Shown: one piece after another, positions 1 through 8,910 of the stretch
Layout of the letters: each line of letters begins with the position of its first letter
Position numbering within the stretch: position 1 is the first letter of the stretch
NCBI GenBank assembly: GCA_965228425.1
Contig: OZ245815.1
Coordinates: 3,968,001-4,032,000 of the forward strand
Length of the DNA stretch: 64,000 bases
Direction of reading: 5' to 3'
Origin: JAJFJD01 sp965228425
GTDB taxonomy: Bacteria > Pseudomonadota > Alphaproteobacteria > UBA8366
Position numbers and translations under genes: made by a program
Notes under the pieces: model-generated
Databases searched by the model: none
Told to the model about the DNA's origin: nothing
What the model saw: the letters and a program-made list of their open reading frames with translations, nothing else

Positions 1-569
1 CGGTGTTGACCGAAACCGCCGGAGCTAACCTTGATGCCCTGAGCGATACCGTCGCCGGGATGAGCGCCGCGTTAAAAGACAAGATCCGCGCCGAGGGCTT
101 CGCCGACGACGCAGTGTCCCTCTCGTTGTTCGCCGATATACGCTATGCGGGCCAATCGTCCGAACTGATGGTTCCCCTTCCAACGGCGGACCTTGACGCA
201 AGAACCATCGCCGCCGCCGAAGCGGCCTTCGAGGAAGAATTCGAACGGCTCTATCAACATCGCGGCGCGCAGAAGAAATTCGAGCTGGTCAATCTGCACG
301 CGATCGCCACGGTGCAACGGCACATCCTGCACGAAGGCACATGGGACGCGGCCTCCGTGGCATCCGCCTCGGACGCGCACCGGCCGGTTTACTTCGGCGC
401 GAAGGTCGGGTCGCTGGACACCCGCCTGATCCGGCGGGACGCGCTGTCGCAGACGGCGACTCCAGGTCCATTGATCGTCGAGGAATATGACTCCACGGTC
501 GTCGTGCCACCGAACTGGCACGCAACGCTCGACGCACGCGACAACATTATCCTGGAACGGATCCCGTAA
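1..569 (+). CDS. Hydantoinase A / 5-oxoprolinase family protein, C-terminal part (5' end outside window)
   Basis: The reading frame is open to the left edge and stops at 567-569, giving about 188 visible residues. The visible part matches the C-terminal region of HyuA-type N-methylhydantoinase/5-oxoprolinase A subunits: a stretch around a YxGQSxE-like motif, then a Glu/Phe-rich helix, then the closing segment with GPLIVEEYDSTVVVPP. Family members open cyclic amides such as hydantoins or 5-oxoproline using ATP, usually with a HyuB partner that would lie outside this window. The last 23 bases overlap the end of the convergent acetyltransferase gene. The substrate cannot be assigned from this fragment. 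Confidence 0.88.
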   Translation, partial: VLTETAGANLDALSDTVAGMSAALKDKIRAEGFADDAVSLSLFADIRYAGQSSELMVPLPTADLDARTIAAAEAAFEEEFERLYQHRGAQKKFELVNLHAIATVQRHILHEGTWDAASVASASDAHRPVYFGAKVGSLDTRLIRRDALSQTATPGPLIVEEYDSTVVVPPNWHATLDARDNIILERIP

Positions 570-1080
570 TCGCGGCATCCAGGTCGTCCCAGCCATAGGC
601 CCGCTCCGCGACATCGGCGCCCCAAAGCCGTTCGGTTCGGCTTGCCGCCGGGCGGCCACCCATCGCTTCGTAGAAGAACCCCGCCGGGTTTTCCTGCAAC
701 ACCCAGATCAGCGCTGACCGGTAGCCATCCGACTGCAATTGCTTGAACAGCGCCTCAAGCAGGAGCCGGCCGATCCCCTTCCCTTGATGGTCCGGCAGGA
801 CATAAAGCGTGTACACCTCGCCCTCGAAGCCCAGGGCGCCGGCCCGCGCCTTGCCGCAACTGCCGAACCCGACAATGCCCGCCCCATCGGCCTCCGCGAC
901 CAATACGCGGTCACGGTCCGCGCTCAACACGCGGCTCCATTGACCACCCTCCATCCCGCTCGACATCTCCACCAGAACCCGGTCCGGCAGCATTCCACCA
1001 TAGGTGTCCCGCCAAGTCTCCACGTGGATGCGGCCGATCGCCGAAGCATCCCCTGTACGGGCTGGCCGGATTGCCGTCAT
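547..1080 (-). CDS. GNAT family N-acetyltransferase
   Basis: This is a protein of 177 residues. The start at 1078-1080 is chosen because it overlaps the stop of the upstream methyltransferase gene as ATGA (1077-1080). A longer frame reaches 1191, but its extra N-terminus is Arg/Pro-rich antisense-like sequence. The protein begins with the RPARTGDA pattern typical of GNATs. It carries the acetyl-CoA binding motif A near residues 91-110 (LYVLPDHQGKGIGR followed by LL) and ends with the FYEAMGG segment common to the family. It probably acetylates a small amine or a protein N-terminus; the substrate is unknown. It is the last gene of the minus-strand guaB-rsmB run. Confidence 0.9.
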   Translation of the reverse strand: MTAIRPARTGDASAIGRIHVETWRDTYGGMLPDRVLVEMSSGMEGGQWSRVLSADRDRVLVAEADGAGIVGFGSCGKARAGALGFEGEVYTLYVLPDHQGKGIGRLLLEALFKQLQSDGYRSALIWVLQENPAGFFYEAMGGRPAASRTERLWGADVAERAYGWDDLDAAITGSVPG

Positions 1081-2381
1081 GACCCGCGCTCCAGCACGGC
1101 CGCAAAGAACCCGTCGGTGTCGTGGCGGTGCGGCGTCAGCATCAGCCGGTCGCCGTCGCACGGAAAGTCGCCGGCCGCGACGCGGGACCAAATATCGCCG
1201 GCGGGTATTTCCCGGAAAGCCGGGCCGTCCGCGAGGAACGCGTCGACGACGGCATCGTTCTCCTCCGGCAGGATGGAACAGGTGGCGTAGATCAACCGCC
1301 CGCCGGGCCGCACCAAAGCCGCCGCGGCGGCCAGCAATCGCTTTTGCAATACCGCCATGTCCGATACCGTTTCCGGCGTTAGCGTGAGCTTCGCCTCAGG
1401 GTGACGCCGCCAAGCCCCGCTGCCGCTGCACGGTGCGTCGACGAGAACCCGGTCGAACACGCCTGCTTCGCCGAAGAGCCACGGGTCGGTCTCGTTCGCA
1501 ATCACCTGTTCCGCGACGATGGTCACGCCGGCGCGTGCCAGCCGGGGCCGGATTTGGCGCAGCCGCGCCTCCGCCGAATCGCAGGCGACGAGCCGGCCCT
1601 GATTCTGCATCGCCGCGGCCAACGCCAGGGCCTTGCCCCCGCCTCCGGCACAGAGATCCAGAACGGCGGACCCGGGTTCGGCATCGGTCAGCAGCGCCAC
1701 GAGTTGCGAGCCCTCGTCCTGCACCTCGACCAAGCCGTCTTTCCATGCCTGGCCCTGCCCAAGCTGGACGCGGCCCGGCAGCCGCAGGCCCACCGGCGAG
1801 AACGCCGTCGGAACCGCCTCAATCCCATCCTCGGCGAGTCGCGCAATCGCGGTCGCGCGATCGCCCTTCAGTGTGTTCGCGCGCAGATCAACGCTGGCCT
1901 CCGCCGACAGGGCGGTCAATTCATCGTCCAACGTTGAACCGAATGCGGCTTCCAACGCCGGATCAAGCCAGGCCGGATAGTTCAGCCGCACGTCGCGCGG
2001 CTGCGCGGCATGATGGATATTCTGCCCCGACAGGGACTCGATCAGGGCTCGCTCCCCGTCGTCCAACGCGGCCGCGGCGTATTTGCCCGCGCCGAAGGCC
2101 GCCGCGAGCTCGGCGGCGTCCACCCGGTCCAGCAAAACAAGGGCCGCCAGCAACAAGGACCGTCCGGTGACACGAACATCGGACCTTTCGAGCCACCATG
2201 CGAGCGCGCGGCGGTGCCGGACGATCCCGTAGACGAGGCCGCGGATCGCGCGGCGGTCGCCGCCGCCGGCATAGCGGTGTTCCCGCGCCCACCGTTTCAA
2301 GACGCCGTCGAGCGGTGCATCGACGGAGTCGGCGGTTTCGATTAGATCAATGGCGGCTTGATATCTCGCGCCCGGGGTCAT
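1077..2381 (-). CDS. rsmB: RsmB/NOP family RNA (cytosine-C5) methyltransferase
   Basis: This 434-residue protein has a NusB-like helical domain at about residues 1-140 and an S-adenosylmethionine-dependent methyltransferase domain behind it. SAM motif I (LDLCAGGGGK) is at 241-250. The two cysteines of m5C RNA methyltransferases are present: Cys318 in DAPCSGSG and Cys368 in ATCS. This domain order is that of RsmB, which methylates C967 of 16S rRNA in E. coli. The exact target base here is inferred from family. It sits 19 bases downstream of guaB on the same strand and overlaps the GNAT gene by 4 bases, so the three are probably co-transcribed. Confidence 0.9.
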   Translation of the reverse strand: MTPGARYQAAIDLIETADSVDAPLDGVLKRWAREHRYAGGGDRRAIRGLVYGIVRHRRALAWWLERSDVRVTGRSLLLAALVLLDRVDAAELAAAFGAGKYAAAALDDGERALIESLSGQNIHHAAQPRDVRLNYPAWLDPALEAAFGSTLDDELTALSAEASVDLRANTLKGDRATAIARLAEDGIEAVPTAFSPVGLRLPGRVQLGQGQAWKDGLVEVQDEGSQLVALLTDAEPGSAVLDLCAGGGGKALALAAAMQNQGRLVACDSAEARLRQIRPRLARAGVTIVAEQVIANETDPWLFGEAGVFDRVLVDAPCSGSGAWRRHPEAKLTLTPETVSDMAVLQKRLLAAAAALVRPGGRLIYATCSILPEENDAVVDAFLADGPAFREIPAGDIWSRVAAGDFPCDGDRLMLTPHRHDTDGFFAAVLERGS

Positions 2382-2400
2382 GGCGCCCGACCCGCGTTGG

Positions 2401-3864
2401 CTAGCTGTTGGTTCGGTAGTTGGGGGCTTCCTGGGTCACCATGATGTCGTGCACATGGCTTTCCCGGAGCCCGGCCCCGCTGATGCGGTTGAACACGCAG
2501 TTGGTCTGCATGTCGGCGATGGTGCCGTTGCCGGTATAGCCCATGGCCGCGCGCAATCCGCCCACCAGTTGGTGGACGATATTGCCGACCGGGCCCTTGT
2601 ACGGCACGCGGCCTTCGACGCCTTCGGGCACCAGTTTCAGGGTCTCCGATACTTCCTGCTGGAAATACCGGTCGGCCGAGCCGCGCGCCATCGCGCCGAC
2701 CGACCCCATGCCCCGGTAGGTCTTGTAGGACCGGCCCTGATAGAGTTGCACTTCGCCGGGCGCTTCGTCGGTGCCCGCGAACAGCGAGCCGATCATCGCG
2801 CAATCCGCGCCGGCGGCGATCGCCTTCGCCAGATCGCCCGAATACTTGATGCCGCCGTCGGCGATCACCGGCGTGTTGCGATCCCGCGCCGCCGAGGCCG
2901 CGTCGAGGATGGCGGTCAATTGCGGCACGCCGACGCCGGCGACGATACGCGTGGTGCAGATCGATCCCGGACCGATCCCGACCTTGACGGCGTCCGCGCC
3001 CGAATCGATCAGGGCCTTCGCCCCGTCCGCCGTCGCGATATTGCCGGCCACGACCTGCGCGTAGTTGCTGAGGCGTTTGACGCCCTCGACCGACTGCAGC
3101 ACACCCTGGCTGTGACCATGCGCCGTGTCGATCACGATCACGTCGCAGCCGGCATCCAGCAGGGCCTCAGCGCGGCGCACGCCGTCCTCGCCCACGCCGG
3201 TCGCCGCGGCGACCCGCAGCCGGCCGTGTTCGTCCTTACAGGCGTCCGGATACTGCTTGGCCTTCTCGATATCCTTGACCGTGATCAGCCCGACGCAATG
3301 GCGGTCCTCGTCGACCACCAGCAATTTCTCGATACGGTGCTTGTGCAGCAGGCGCTTCGCTTCTTCCTGGTTCACGCCTTCCTGCACGGTGATCAGGCCG
3401 CGCTTGGTCATCAATTCGCGGACCGGCTGCGACGGCTCGGTCGCGAAGCGCACGTCCCGGTTTGTAAGGATGCCGACCAGCTTCGAGTTGCGCTTGGAAA
3501 CGACGGGTATGCCCGAGATATTGTTGGTATCCATCATCGCCAAGGCGTCGGCGAGCGGCCGTTCCGGCGTAATCGTGATCGGGTTGACCACCATGCCCGC
3601 TTCGAAGCGCTTCACCCGGCGCACCTCTTCGGCCTGCCGCTCGATATCCATGTTCTTGTGGATAACGCCCAGGCCGCCCGACTGCGCCATCGCGATGGCC
3701 AGGCTGGCCTCGGTCACGGTATCCATGGCCGACGACAGCAAGGGAATGCCGAGCGAAATGGTCTTCGTAAGCTGGGTGGTGGTGTCGGTCTGACTGGGCA
3801 GGACGGCGGATTCGGCGGGCGCTAAAAGAACATCGTCAAACGTAAGCGCTTCGCGGAACTCCAT
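2401..3864 (-). CDS. guaB: Inosine-5'-monophosphate dehydrogenase
   Basis: The protein is 487 residues, the usual length for bacterial GuaB. It oxidises IMP to XMP with NAD+, the committed step of GMP synthesis. The TIM-barrel catalytic domain is interrupted by a CBS pair at about 92-200. The active-site loop GPGSICTTRI places the catalytic Cys at 303, followed by the DGGIKYSGD phosphate-binding segment and the ARGS flap near the C-terminus. It lies between rlmE (92 bases upstream) and the RsmB-type gene (19 bases downstream), all on the minus strand. Confidence 0.98.
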   Translation of the reverse strand: MEFREALTFDDVLLAPAESAVLPSQTDTTTQLTKTISLGIPLLSSAMDTVTEASLAIAMAQSGGLGVIHKNMDIERQAEEVRRVKRFEAGMVVNPITITPERPLADALAMMDTNNISGIPVVSKRNSKLVGILTNRDVRFATEPSQPVRELMTKRGLITVQEGVNQEEAKRLLHKHRIEKLLVVDEDRHCVGLITVKDIEKAKQYPDACKDEHGRLRVAAATGVGEDGVRRAEALLDAGCDVIVIDTAHGHSQGVLQSVEGVKRLSNYAQVVAGNIATADGAKALIDSGADAVKVGIGPGSICTTRIVAGVGVPQLTAILDAASAARDRNTPVIADGGIKYSGDLAKAIAAGADCAMIGSLFAGTDEAPGEVQLYQGRSYKTYRGMGSVGAMARGSADRYFQQEVSETLKLVPEGVEGRVPYKGPVGNIVHQLVGGLRAAMGYTGNGTIADMQTNCVFNRISGAGLRESHVHDIMVTQEAPNYRTNS

Positions 3865-3955
3865 GCCATCACCCCATTGAATTGGCGCGCATCATACACG
3901 ACCGGTCCGGCCTGCCAAGCGGAAAGACGATGAAATTCGCGCGAAGTCGGGGATG

Positions 3956-4654
3956 CTATTCGCCAGCGCCCGCATCGCGGCGAAACGACTCGGCCACCAT
4001 GTACATTTCCCGGGAATCGGCACGGCTGGCGGCCGGTTTGGCATGCGATACCTTGGCGAAATCGCGTTTCAAGGATTCCAGCAAGTCGCGCTCAGTGCCG
4101 CCCTGCAAGACCTTTCCGACAAAGACCCCGCCGGGCGACAACAGCGCCTGCGCCACGTCATAGGCCGCCTCGATCAGGGCCATGACCCGCAAATGATCGG
4201 TCTGCGCGTGCCCGGTCGACGGTGCGGCCATATCGCTCATCACAACGTCCGCCGGCCCGCCAAGGGCATCACGCAACCGGTCGATGACGTCTTCGTCGTA
4301 GATATCACCCAGCAGATGGACCGCGCCGGGTACCGGCTCCACTTCCTGTATGTCGAGCGCCACCACCGTACCCTTCGCGCCGACCGCCGCGACGGCGATC
4401 TGGGTCCACCCGCCCGGCGCCGCGCCCAAATCCAGGACCCGGGCGCCGGGTTTCAGAAATCCGTATTTCTCGTTCAGGTCTTCCAGCTTGAAGGCCGCCC
4501 GGCTGCGATACCCGCGCTTCCGCGCCTCCTCCACATAGGGGTCGTTGAGCTGCCGCTGAAGCCATCGGGTCGACGACAGTTTGCGGCCGCGCGCGGTCTT
4601 GACCCGGACGGTCTTGCGCCGCGACCCGCCGCTCCGCCCGCCGCCACGGCTCAT
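3956..4654 (-). CDS. rlmE: 23S rRNA (uridine-2'-O-)-methyltransferase RlmE (FtsJ/RrmJ)
   Basis: The start at 4652-4654 overlaps the Ppx/GppA stop as ATGA (4651-4654) and gives 232 residues. The N-terminal basic tail (about 30 residues, Arg/Lys/Gly-rich) is typical of alphaproteobacterial RlmE. SAM motif I is VLDLGAAPGGW at 73-83. The catalytic tetrad can be read as Lys56, Asp141, Lys181 and Glu216. RlmE 2'-O-methylates the A-loop uridine of 23S rRNA (U2552 in E. coli) and matters for late 50S assembly. The overlap with the exopolyphosphatase-type gene implies translational coupling. Confidence 0.96.
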   Translation of the reverse strand: MSRGGGRSGGSRRKTVRVKTARGRKLSSTRWLQRQLNDPYVEEARKRGYRSRAAFKLEDLNEKYGFLKPGARVLDLGAAPGGWTQIAVAAVGAKGTVVALDIQEVEPVPGAVHLLGDIYDEDVIDRLRDALGGPADVVMSDMAAPSTGHAQTDHLRVMALIEAAYDVAQALLSPGGVFVGKVLQGGTERDLLESLKRDFAKVSHAKPAASRADSREMYMVAESFRRDAGAGE

Positions 4655-5754
4655 GCAGGACCTACCCGGCTGGCGCCGAGGCGCACCTCGTTGGCGACGC
4701 CCATCAGCTCGCACAAGATTCCCTCGCGCAGGCCCCGGTCCGCGACGCGCAATTGACCGACCGGCCAGCGGTGGCAGATCGCCTCGAGCAAGGCGCACCC
4801 GGCCACCACGAGATCGGCCCGTTCGCGGCCGATGCAGGGATGCGCCGCGCGCCCATCGCAGTCCATGCCCCGCAGCCGGGCGCTGATCCGCTCGATAGAG
4901 TCGAACGGCAGGTACGTGCCGTCGACCGCGGCCCGGTTGTAGCGTTGCAGTTTCTGTTTCACGCCGCTCAACGTGGTGACAGTACCCGACGTGCCGAGCA
5001 TCTGCACCGCGCCGCACGCCACCGCGTCGGCGATATTGTGGCGTGCGCAGAACGGCCCGAGGTAGCTTTGCATTTCCTCGATGACGCCGTGGTAGTCGGC
5101 GGCGGACATCGTGCCCGCCTCGAACCGCTCGCTGACGGTCACCACGCCGTGCGGCATCGACACCCAGCCGAGGATCTCCGGGTCGCCGTTTTCCAGCGAC
5201 AGCCACAGAACCTCGGTGCTGCCCCCGCCGATGTCGAAAATCAGAGCGTGCGGCCGCGCATCCTCCAGCAGGGGGAGACAGCCGCGCAACACGAGGCGCA
5301 CCTCCTCCTCCGTCGTGATCGTCTCGAGGTCGAGCCCCGTCTCCGCCTTCGCCCGCTCGATGAATTCGTCGCAATTGCGCGCCTGACGACAGGCTTCGGT
5401 CGCCACGTTGCGCGCCTTCAGGACGCACCCGCGCTCCATCTTGTCCGCGCATACCCGCAGCGCCTCGATCGTCCGGGTCATCGCCGCGTCGGACAATTCG
5501 CCGGTGCGCGCAAGCCCTTCGCCCAGCCGAACGATCCGGGAGAAGGCGTCCGTCACACGGAAGCCGCCGATCTCGGACGGTGTCGCGACCAGCAGGCGGC
5601 AATTGTTGGTGCCGAGGTCGAGCGCCCCGAAACACGGTCGCCCGTTTCCATTCGACGACCCGTGACCCGCCCGCGACCGACGCCGCCTGTTGAGATAGGT
5701 CACCATCGCCGAAGAATGCTCCCGCAGCCATCGAATAGCAAACCGGCCCGGCAC
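4651..5754 (-). CDS. Ppx/GppA family phosphatase
   Basis: The frame gives 367 residues from 5754. A second in-frame ATG at 5704-5706 would give 351 residues and is equally plausible, since homologues begin shortly before the ALDLGTNNCR phosphate-binding loop. The ASKHA fold is visible as that first loop (about 44-54), the central EEEVRLV segment and the FDIGGGSTEV second loop. Members hydrolyse polyphosphate or convert pppGpp to ppGpp. In alphaproteobacteria this short form (no HD domain) commonly lies directly before rlmE, as here. Which of the two activities it has cannot be decided from sequence. Confidence 0.92.
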   Translation of the reverse strand: MPGRFAIRWLREHSSAMVTYLNRRRRSRAGHGSSNGNGRPCFGALDLGTNNCRLLVATPSEIGGFRVTDAFSRIVRLGEGLARTGELSDAAMTRTIEALRVCADKMERGCVLKARNVATEACRQARNCDEFIERAKAETGLDLETITTEEEVRLVLRGCLPLLEDARPHALIFDIGGGSTEVLWLSLENGDPEILGWVSMPHGVVTVSERFEAGTMSAADYHGVIEEMQSYLGPFCARHNIADAVACGAVQMLGTSGTVTTLSGVKQKLQRYNRAAVDGTYLPFDSIERISARLRGMDCDGRAAHPCIGRERADLVVAGCALLEAICHRWPVGQLRVADRGLREGILCELMGVANEVRLGASRVGPA

Positions 5755-5844
5755 GGGCCCGAAAGCGGCCGGCGGGATCGGTTCGCAACCGCTATCCTAA
5801 ACGAAGGCGGGAGTATCTGGAAAGTTGAGCAACGCCTGTCCGCC

Positions 5845-6243
5845 CTATTGGCCCACCGACGACGGTCGCGCGCGGCCCGCGGCGGCGGCTTCCTCCCGGC
5901 TGAGCAACCCGTCGCGATTGGTATCCGCCTGGCTGAAATCGATCACGCGGGCGCCGGTAAATTCCGCGAGGCTGAGCCGGCCGTCGCCATCCCGGTCCGC
6001 GTCGCGAAACGCCGCGGCGGTGACGTCTTCGGCCTCGGTGGGCACCAGCGCCCGATCCCGGTTCCGGTCGGCAAAGAAGAACAGCTCGACCATACGGTCA
6101 TAGAACTCGCCCTGATCGATCGACCCGTCGCCGTTACGGTCGCTCAACAGGAAACTGTCGCCTTGCTCGGCCGCCGCGGCGGCGCTCAGGATCAGCAGAA
6201 ACCCGAAGGCCATGCGGCCGGCCTGTGTCAGCGGAATGCTCAT
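5845..6243 (-). CDS. Exported EF-hand protein with four closely spaced calcium loops
   Basis: The protein is 132 residues with an N-terminal hydrophobic signal-like segment (about 10-25). Four 12-residue EF-hand loops begin at Asp35, Asp59, Asp83 and Asp107, ending in Glu46, Glu70, Glu94 and Glu118. Loops 1, 3 and 4 keep the canonical acidic/Gly positions; loop 2 has Arg at the usual Gly. The exact 24-residue spacing is tighter than a typical EF-hand pair. It is probably a periplasmic calcium-binding protein. It lies upstream of the Ppx/GppA gene on the same strand, separated by about 90 bases. The function is unknown. Confidence 0.82.
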   Translation of the reverse strand: MSIPLTQAGRMAFGFLLILSAAAAAEQGDSFLLSDRNGDGSIDQGEFYDRMVELFFFADRNRDRALVPTEAEDVTAAAFRDADRDGDGRLSLAEFTGARVIDFSQADTNRDGLLSREEAAAAGRARPSSVGQ

Positions 6244-6438
6244 GACCGGCTACCATAAGGGGTCGGGCAGAAGGCGTCTACGATGCCGGAAGTCGTGTCG
6301 AAACGGTCGAAATCGGCAACGAAACGACCTATAGTAAGAGACATCGTGGGACCGGCGGGCGGCGGCGGGTACCACCGAATTCCGCCATCGCGGCGCTACA
6401 CAAGCGCGCAAACCCGTGCTAAAACCCGCGTCCCCTGC

Positions 6439-6512
6439 TGGGGAATAGTATAACGGTAGTACAGCGGACTCTGACTCCGTCGGTCCTGGTTCGAATCCAG
6501 GTTCCCCAGCCA
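6439..6512 (+). tRNA. tRNA-Gln (anticodon CTG), CCA encoded
   Basis: The acceptor stem pairs TGGGGAA (6439-6445) with TTCCCCA (6502-6508). The discriminator is G6509 and CCA follows at 6510-6512. The anticodon stem GCGGA/TCCGT encloses the loop CTCTGAC with anticodon CTG, which reads CAG codons. The T-arm carries GGTTCGAATCC. It lies alone between two divergently oriented protein genes. No integrase or att-like duplication is visible next to it. Confidence 0.96.
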
Positions 6513-6716
6513 ATTTTCGAACATACCTCAAATATACCGACATACTATCAGCGATGGGCGGCGGTCACGGCCTTCGGCGCTGCCTGAGGTCACGGCGGAT
6601 TGATTGGCTTGTCGCCGCGCGCTGTTGCTATAGCCTCAAGGCATATTCGATGCGGATCGTGACCGATCAATCCGGCTTACGAACAAACACCGCCAACGGC
6701 TTGAAAGACAACGCGA

Positions 6717-7208
6717 ATGGAAATCCACCCGTCGAAAGCTGCCGCGGCGCGCCGGTGCGCTGTTGCGGCGCTCTTCCTCATCCTGATCACCCTCAGTCCG
6801 AGGGCCGCGAACGCGGAGGGCTTCGCCAAGTACCAAAATGCCCAAATCTACCAGCTCGGCGGGTTGCTGTACTATCTCACGCACGAGAACAAGACCGCAC
6901 GGCATCTGGGCCTGTCCTATATCACGGGGATATCCGACTTGCTCGTCCGGTTTTGTCCCGGCATCCAAGGGATGCGCGGCAGCTTCCTGGTGGATCGGGT
7001 CGTCTTCGCCGGGCGGCTCTACATTAAGGATTCCGAGAACCGTGTCGCATCCGGCGAGAAAGTCGGCGATCCCGGATTGGCGATGAATTCGTCGCAGTTC
7101 GTATCGAGCGTGATCCTGAAGCTGGTCGACGAGAACCGCGCCGCCGCCGCCGGACGGTGCGCAATTCCGGCCTTCGTCGGGGATTGGCGATTCAAAAGCA
7201 CATTGTAG
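6717..7208 (+). CDS. Small exported protein of unknown function (weakly Rap1a/Tai-like)
   Basis: The protein is 163 residues with a clear signal peptide (basic start, hydrophobic core at about 14-28, cleavage likely after ANA near residue 33). The mature part has two cysteines and a segment with LGLSYITGISDLL. This resembles the Cys-paired, glycine-turn helix region of the Rap1a/Tai family of small periplasmic proteins. That resemblance is my pattern reading and could be chance. It starts about 200 bases downstream of tRNA-Gln. No partner gene suggests a role. Confidence 0.7.
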   Translation: MEIHPSKAAAARRCAVAALFLILITLSPRAANAEGFAKYQNAQIYQLGGLLYYLTHENKTARHLGLSYITGISDLLVRFCPGIQGMRGSFLVDRVVFAGRLYIKDSENRVASGEKVGDPGLAMNSSQFVSSVILKLVDENRAAAAGRCAIPAFVGDWRFKSTL

Positions 7209-7249
7209 AACAGGTTTTAACGTCGGCCGCCGGGCGCCCGGTCCAGCGC

Positions 7250-7705
7250 CTACTCGATCAAGACGCTGTGCACCATGATATAGCGGACGGTCTCTCCGTC
7301 CTCCCCGAAGGGTATGAACAGGCGGGACCAGCGGCGGTATTTGGATTCGACGCTGGCGTTCACCACATGCGCCAGGGGCCGGCCCGTATCGCGCACATCG
7401 TGATAGTAGCCGAGCAAGGTTTTCGGATCGTCATACTCCAACTCCGAAAACAGCTTTCCGGTCCAGTCGCGGCCGTGCAGCTTTCCGATCGCCGACCCGT
7501 AGACGAGGTATTTCGCATCGTTGTCGCCGATCAATTCGACGAGATGAAGATGTCCCGGCCACCGCTCGAGGTCGTCCTCGGTATACGAGTCCCGCGTTGG
7601 CAGGCCTTTTGACGGCTTGATTCGGTTCCAAAACGCCAGGAATTCCTCATGGATTTCCGGCACGACGGTGAGCCAGTTGGTCCGGTGCGGAGAGATCGTA
7701 TCCAT
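7250..7705 (-). CDS. PAS_5-type PAS domain protein
   Basis: I choose the ATG at 7703-7705 (151 residues) because the frame upstream of it, up to 7882, has no protein-like character. The layout WLTVVPEIHEEFLAFWN, then LPTRDSYTEDDLERWPGHL, then YRRWSRLFIPFGEDG matches the stand-alone single-domain PAS family (PAS_5) abundant in Rhodospirillales. These proteins have no output domain. Ligands and partners are generally unknown. A second, more divergent member lies at 57868-58410. Confidence 0.8.
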   Translation of the reverse strand: MDTISPHRTNWLTVVPEIHEEFLAFWNRIKPSKGLPTRDSYTEDDLERWPGHLHLVELIGDNDAKYLVYGSAIGKLHGRDWTGKLFSELEYDDPKTLLGYYHDVRDTGRPLAHVVNASVESKYRRWSRLFIPFGEDGETVRYIMVHSVLIE

Positions 7706-8047
7706 GTCACTAAATCCTTGCGCCCATGCCGGGCGAAAAACAGCGGGTTGGCGTGAAGCGTCGTACAGATCGACCCTGCCTCGCCCCTCTTGACGTGACC
7801 GCTCGTTCGCTCTTCTCCGACAAGGGTCTTGGACGGAACATCGCGGCAATTCAACTAGGTTGATAATGCGGCGTAATTGCATCCAAAGGCAGCATGCACA
7901 CCAAATACGCCCGTGATCAAGATCAGAACTCTCAAAAATTGCACTTTCACATCTATGAAACCATCACGCGTACCGGGAAGACGCGGTGCGCTATACTTTG
8001 AGCAAGCACGATCCACGCACTTTAACCGCACCTAGATTGGGAATGTC
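7706..8047. other. Intergenic region between divergent PAS and SDR genes
   Basis: There are 342 bases with no convincing gene. The right half is AT-richer than its surroundings. A TATACT hexamer at 7992-7997 could be a -10 element for the SDR gene, but I see no good -35 at the right distance. No terminator-like hairpin is visible. Confidence 0.5.
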
Positions 8048-8839
8048 ATGGACCTGAACTTGAAGAACAAAGCCGTCGTCGTAACCGGGGGCAACCGCGG
8101 CATCGGGCGCGGTATTGCATTGGCCTTCGCCGCCGAAGGCGCCGACGTCTCAATCGTCGGGCGCGATGAAGACGCGCTTGCCACCGTGAAGAGCGAGATC
8201 GAAACGCTGGGCGTCCGGGGACATGCGATCGCCGCGGACCTTTTCACCGCCGAAGGCTGCGCCCGCGCCGTCGACGAAACTGCGGAGACCTTTGGCCGCC
8301 TGGACGTGCTGGTGAACAACGCCTCCACCTCGGTCAGCGGGCAGCTTGAGACGCTGACCGACGACCAGTTGATGGAGCGTATCAACGGCAAGACGCTGGC
8401 CTATATGCGCTGCTGCCGGGCCGCCCTGCCCCATCTGCGAAAAGCCGGCGGCGGGCGCGTCGTCTGTATCGGCGGCGGCGCCGCGCGGAAGGCCGAAAAG
8501 GCGTCACTGCCGAGCGGACTCGGCAACGCGGCGATGACGAACTTCGTCAAACATTTCAGCCGGGACGTGGCGCCCGAGAACATCACCGTCAATGTGGTCC
8601 ATCCGCCTTTCACCAAGACGGACCGCTACCCGGCCCGGCTGAAGGCGCGCGCCGAACAGCTGGGCGGCAGCTTGGAGGAGGCGGAAGCCAGTTTCGTCGC
8701 GATGTTCCCGATCGGCCGCATCGTCGAACCCGCCGACATCGCGCCGATGGTGCTGTTCCTCGCCTCGCCGCACGCCGCCGCAATCACCGGCGAGGCGATC
8801 AGCATCGACGGCGGGTCGATCAACGGCGTCTATTACTGA
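8048..8839 (+). CDS. Short-chain dehydrogenase/reductase-fold protein lacking the Ser-Tyr-Lys triad
   Basis: The protein is 263 residues. The Rossmann cofactor loop TGGNRGIGRG is at 13-22 and the structural NNAS motif at 90-93, so NAD(P) binding is likely. The usual catalytic YxxxK is replaced: aligning on the AAM/TNF helix puts Ser156 at the Tyr position and Asn160 at the Lys position. The serine-bearing strand reads CIGGG instead of ISS. The C-terminal DGGSINGV tail is normal. A subset of SDRs carries such changes and may act through other residues or as non-enzymes. A terminator follows at 8854-8882. Confidence 0.88.
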   Translation: MDLNLKNKAVVVTGGNRGIGRGIALAFAAEGADVSIVGRDEDALATVKSEIETLGVRGHAIAADLFTAEGCARAVDETAETFGRLDVLVNNASTSVSGQLETLTDDQLMERINGKTLAYMRCCRAALPHLRKAGGGRVVCIGGGAARKAEKASLPSGLGNAAMTNFVKHFSRDVAPENITVNVVHPPFTKTDRYPARLKARAEQLGGSLEEAEASFVAMFPIGRIVEPADIAPMVLFLASPHAAAITGEAISIDGGSINGVYY

Positions 8840-8853
8840 GCCGACATAAGAAA

Positions 8854-8882
8854 CCGGGCCGCCCGATGTCGCGGCGGCCCGG
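8854..8882. terminator. Bidirectional terminator-like hairpin between convergent SDR and tctC
   Basis: There is a perfect 10-bp stem: CCGGGCCGCC (8854-8863) pairs with GGCGGCCCGG (8873-8882) around a 9-base loop. It lies between convergent genes. An A-rich stretch precedes it on the left, which becomes a T-rich tail in minus-strand transcripts, and CATTCTCT follows on the right. It could therefore end transcription from both sides. Confidence 0.75.
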
Positions 8883-8910
8883 CATTCTCTCGATATCGCT
8901 GCGGTGCGGC

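Noticed and set aside
2380..3825. Long plus-strand frame opposite guaB
   Set aside because: It is antisense to guaB, with His/Arg/Asp-rich composition and no domain.
6400..6720. Genomic island integrated at tRNA-Gln
   Set aside because: There is no integrase gene, no duplicated tRNA 3' end and no composition change beside the tRNA.
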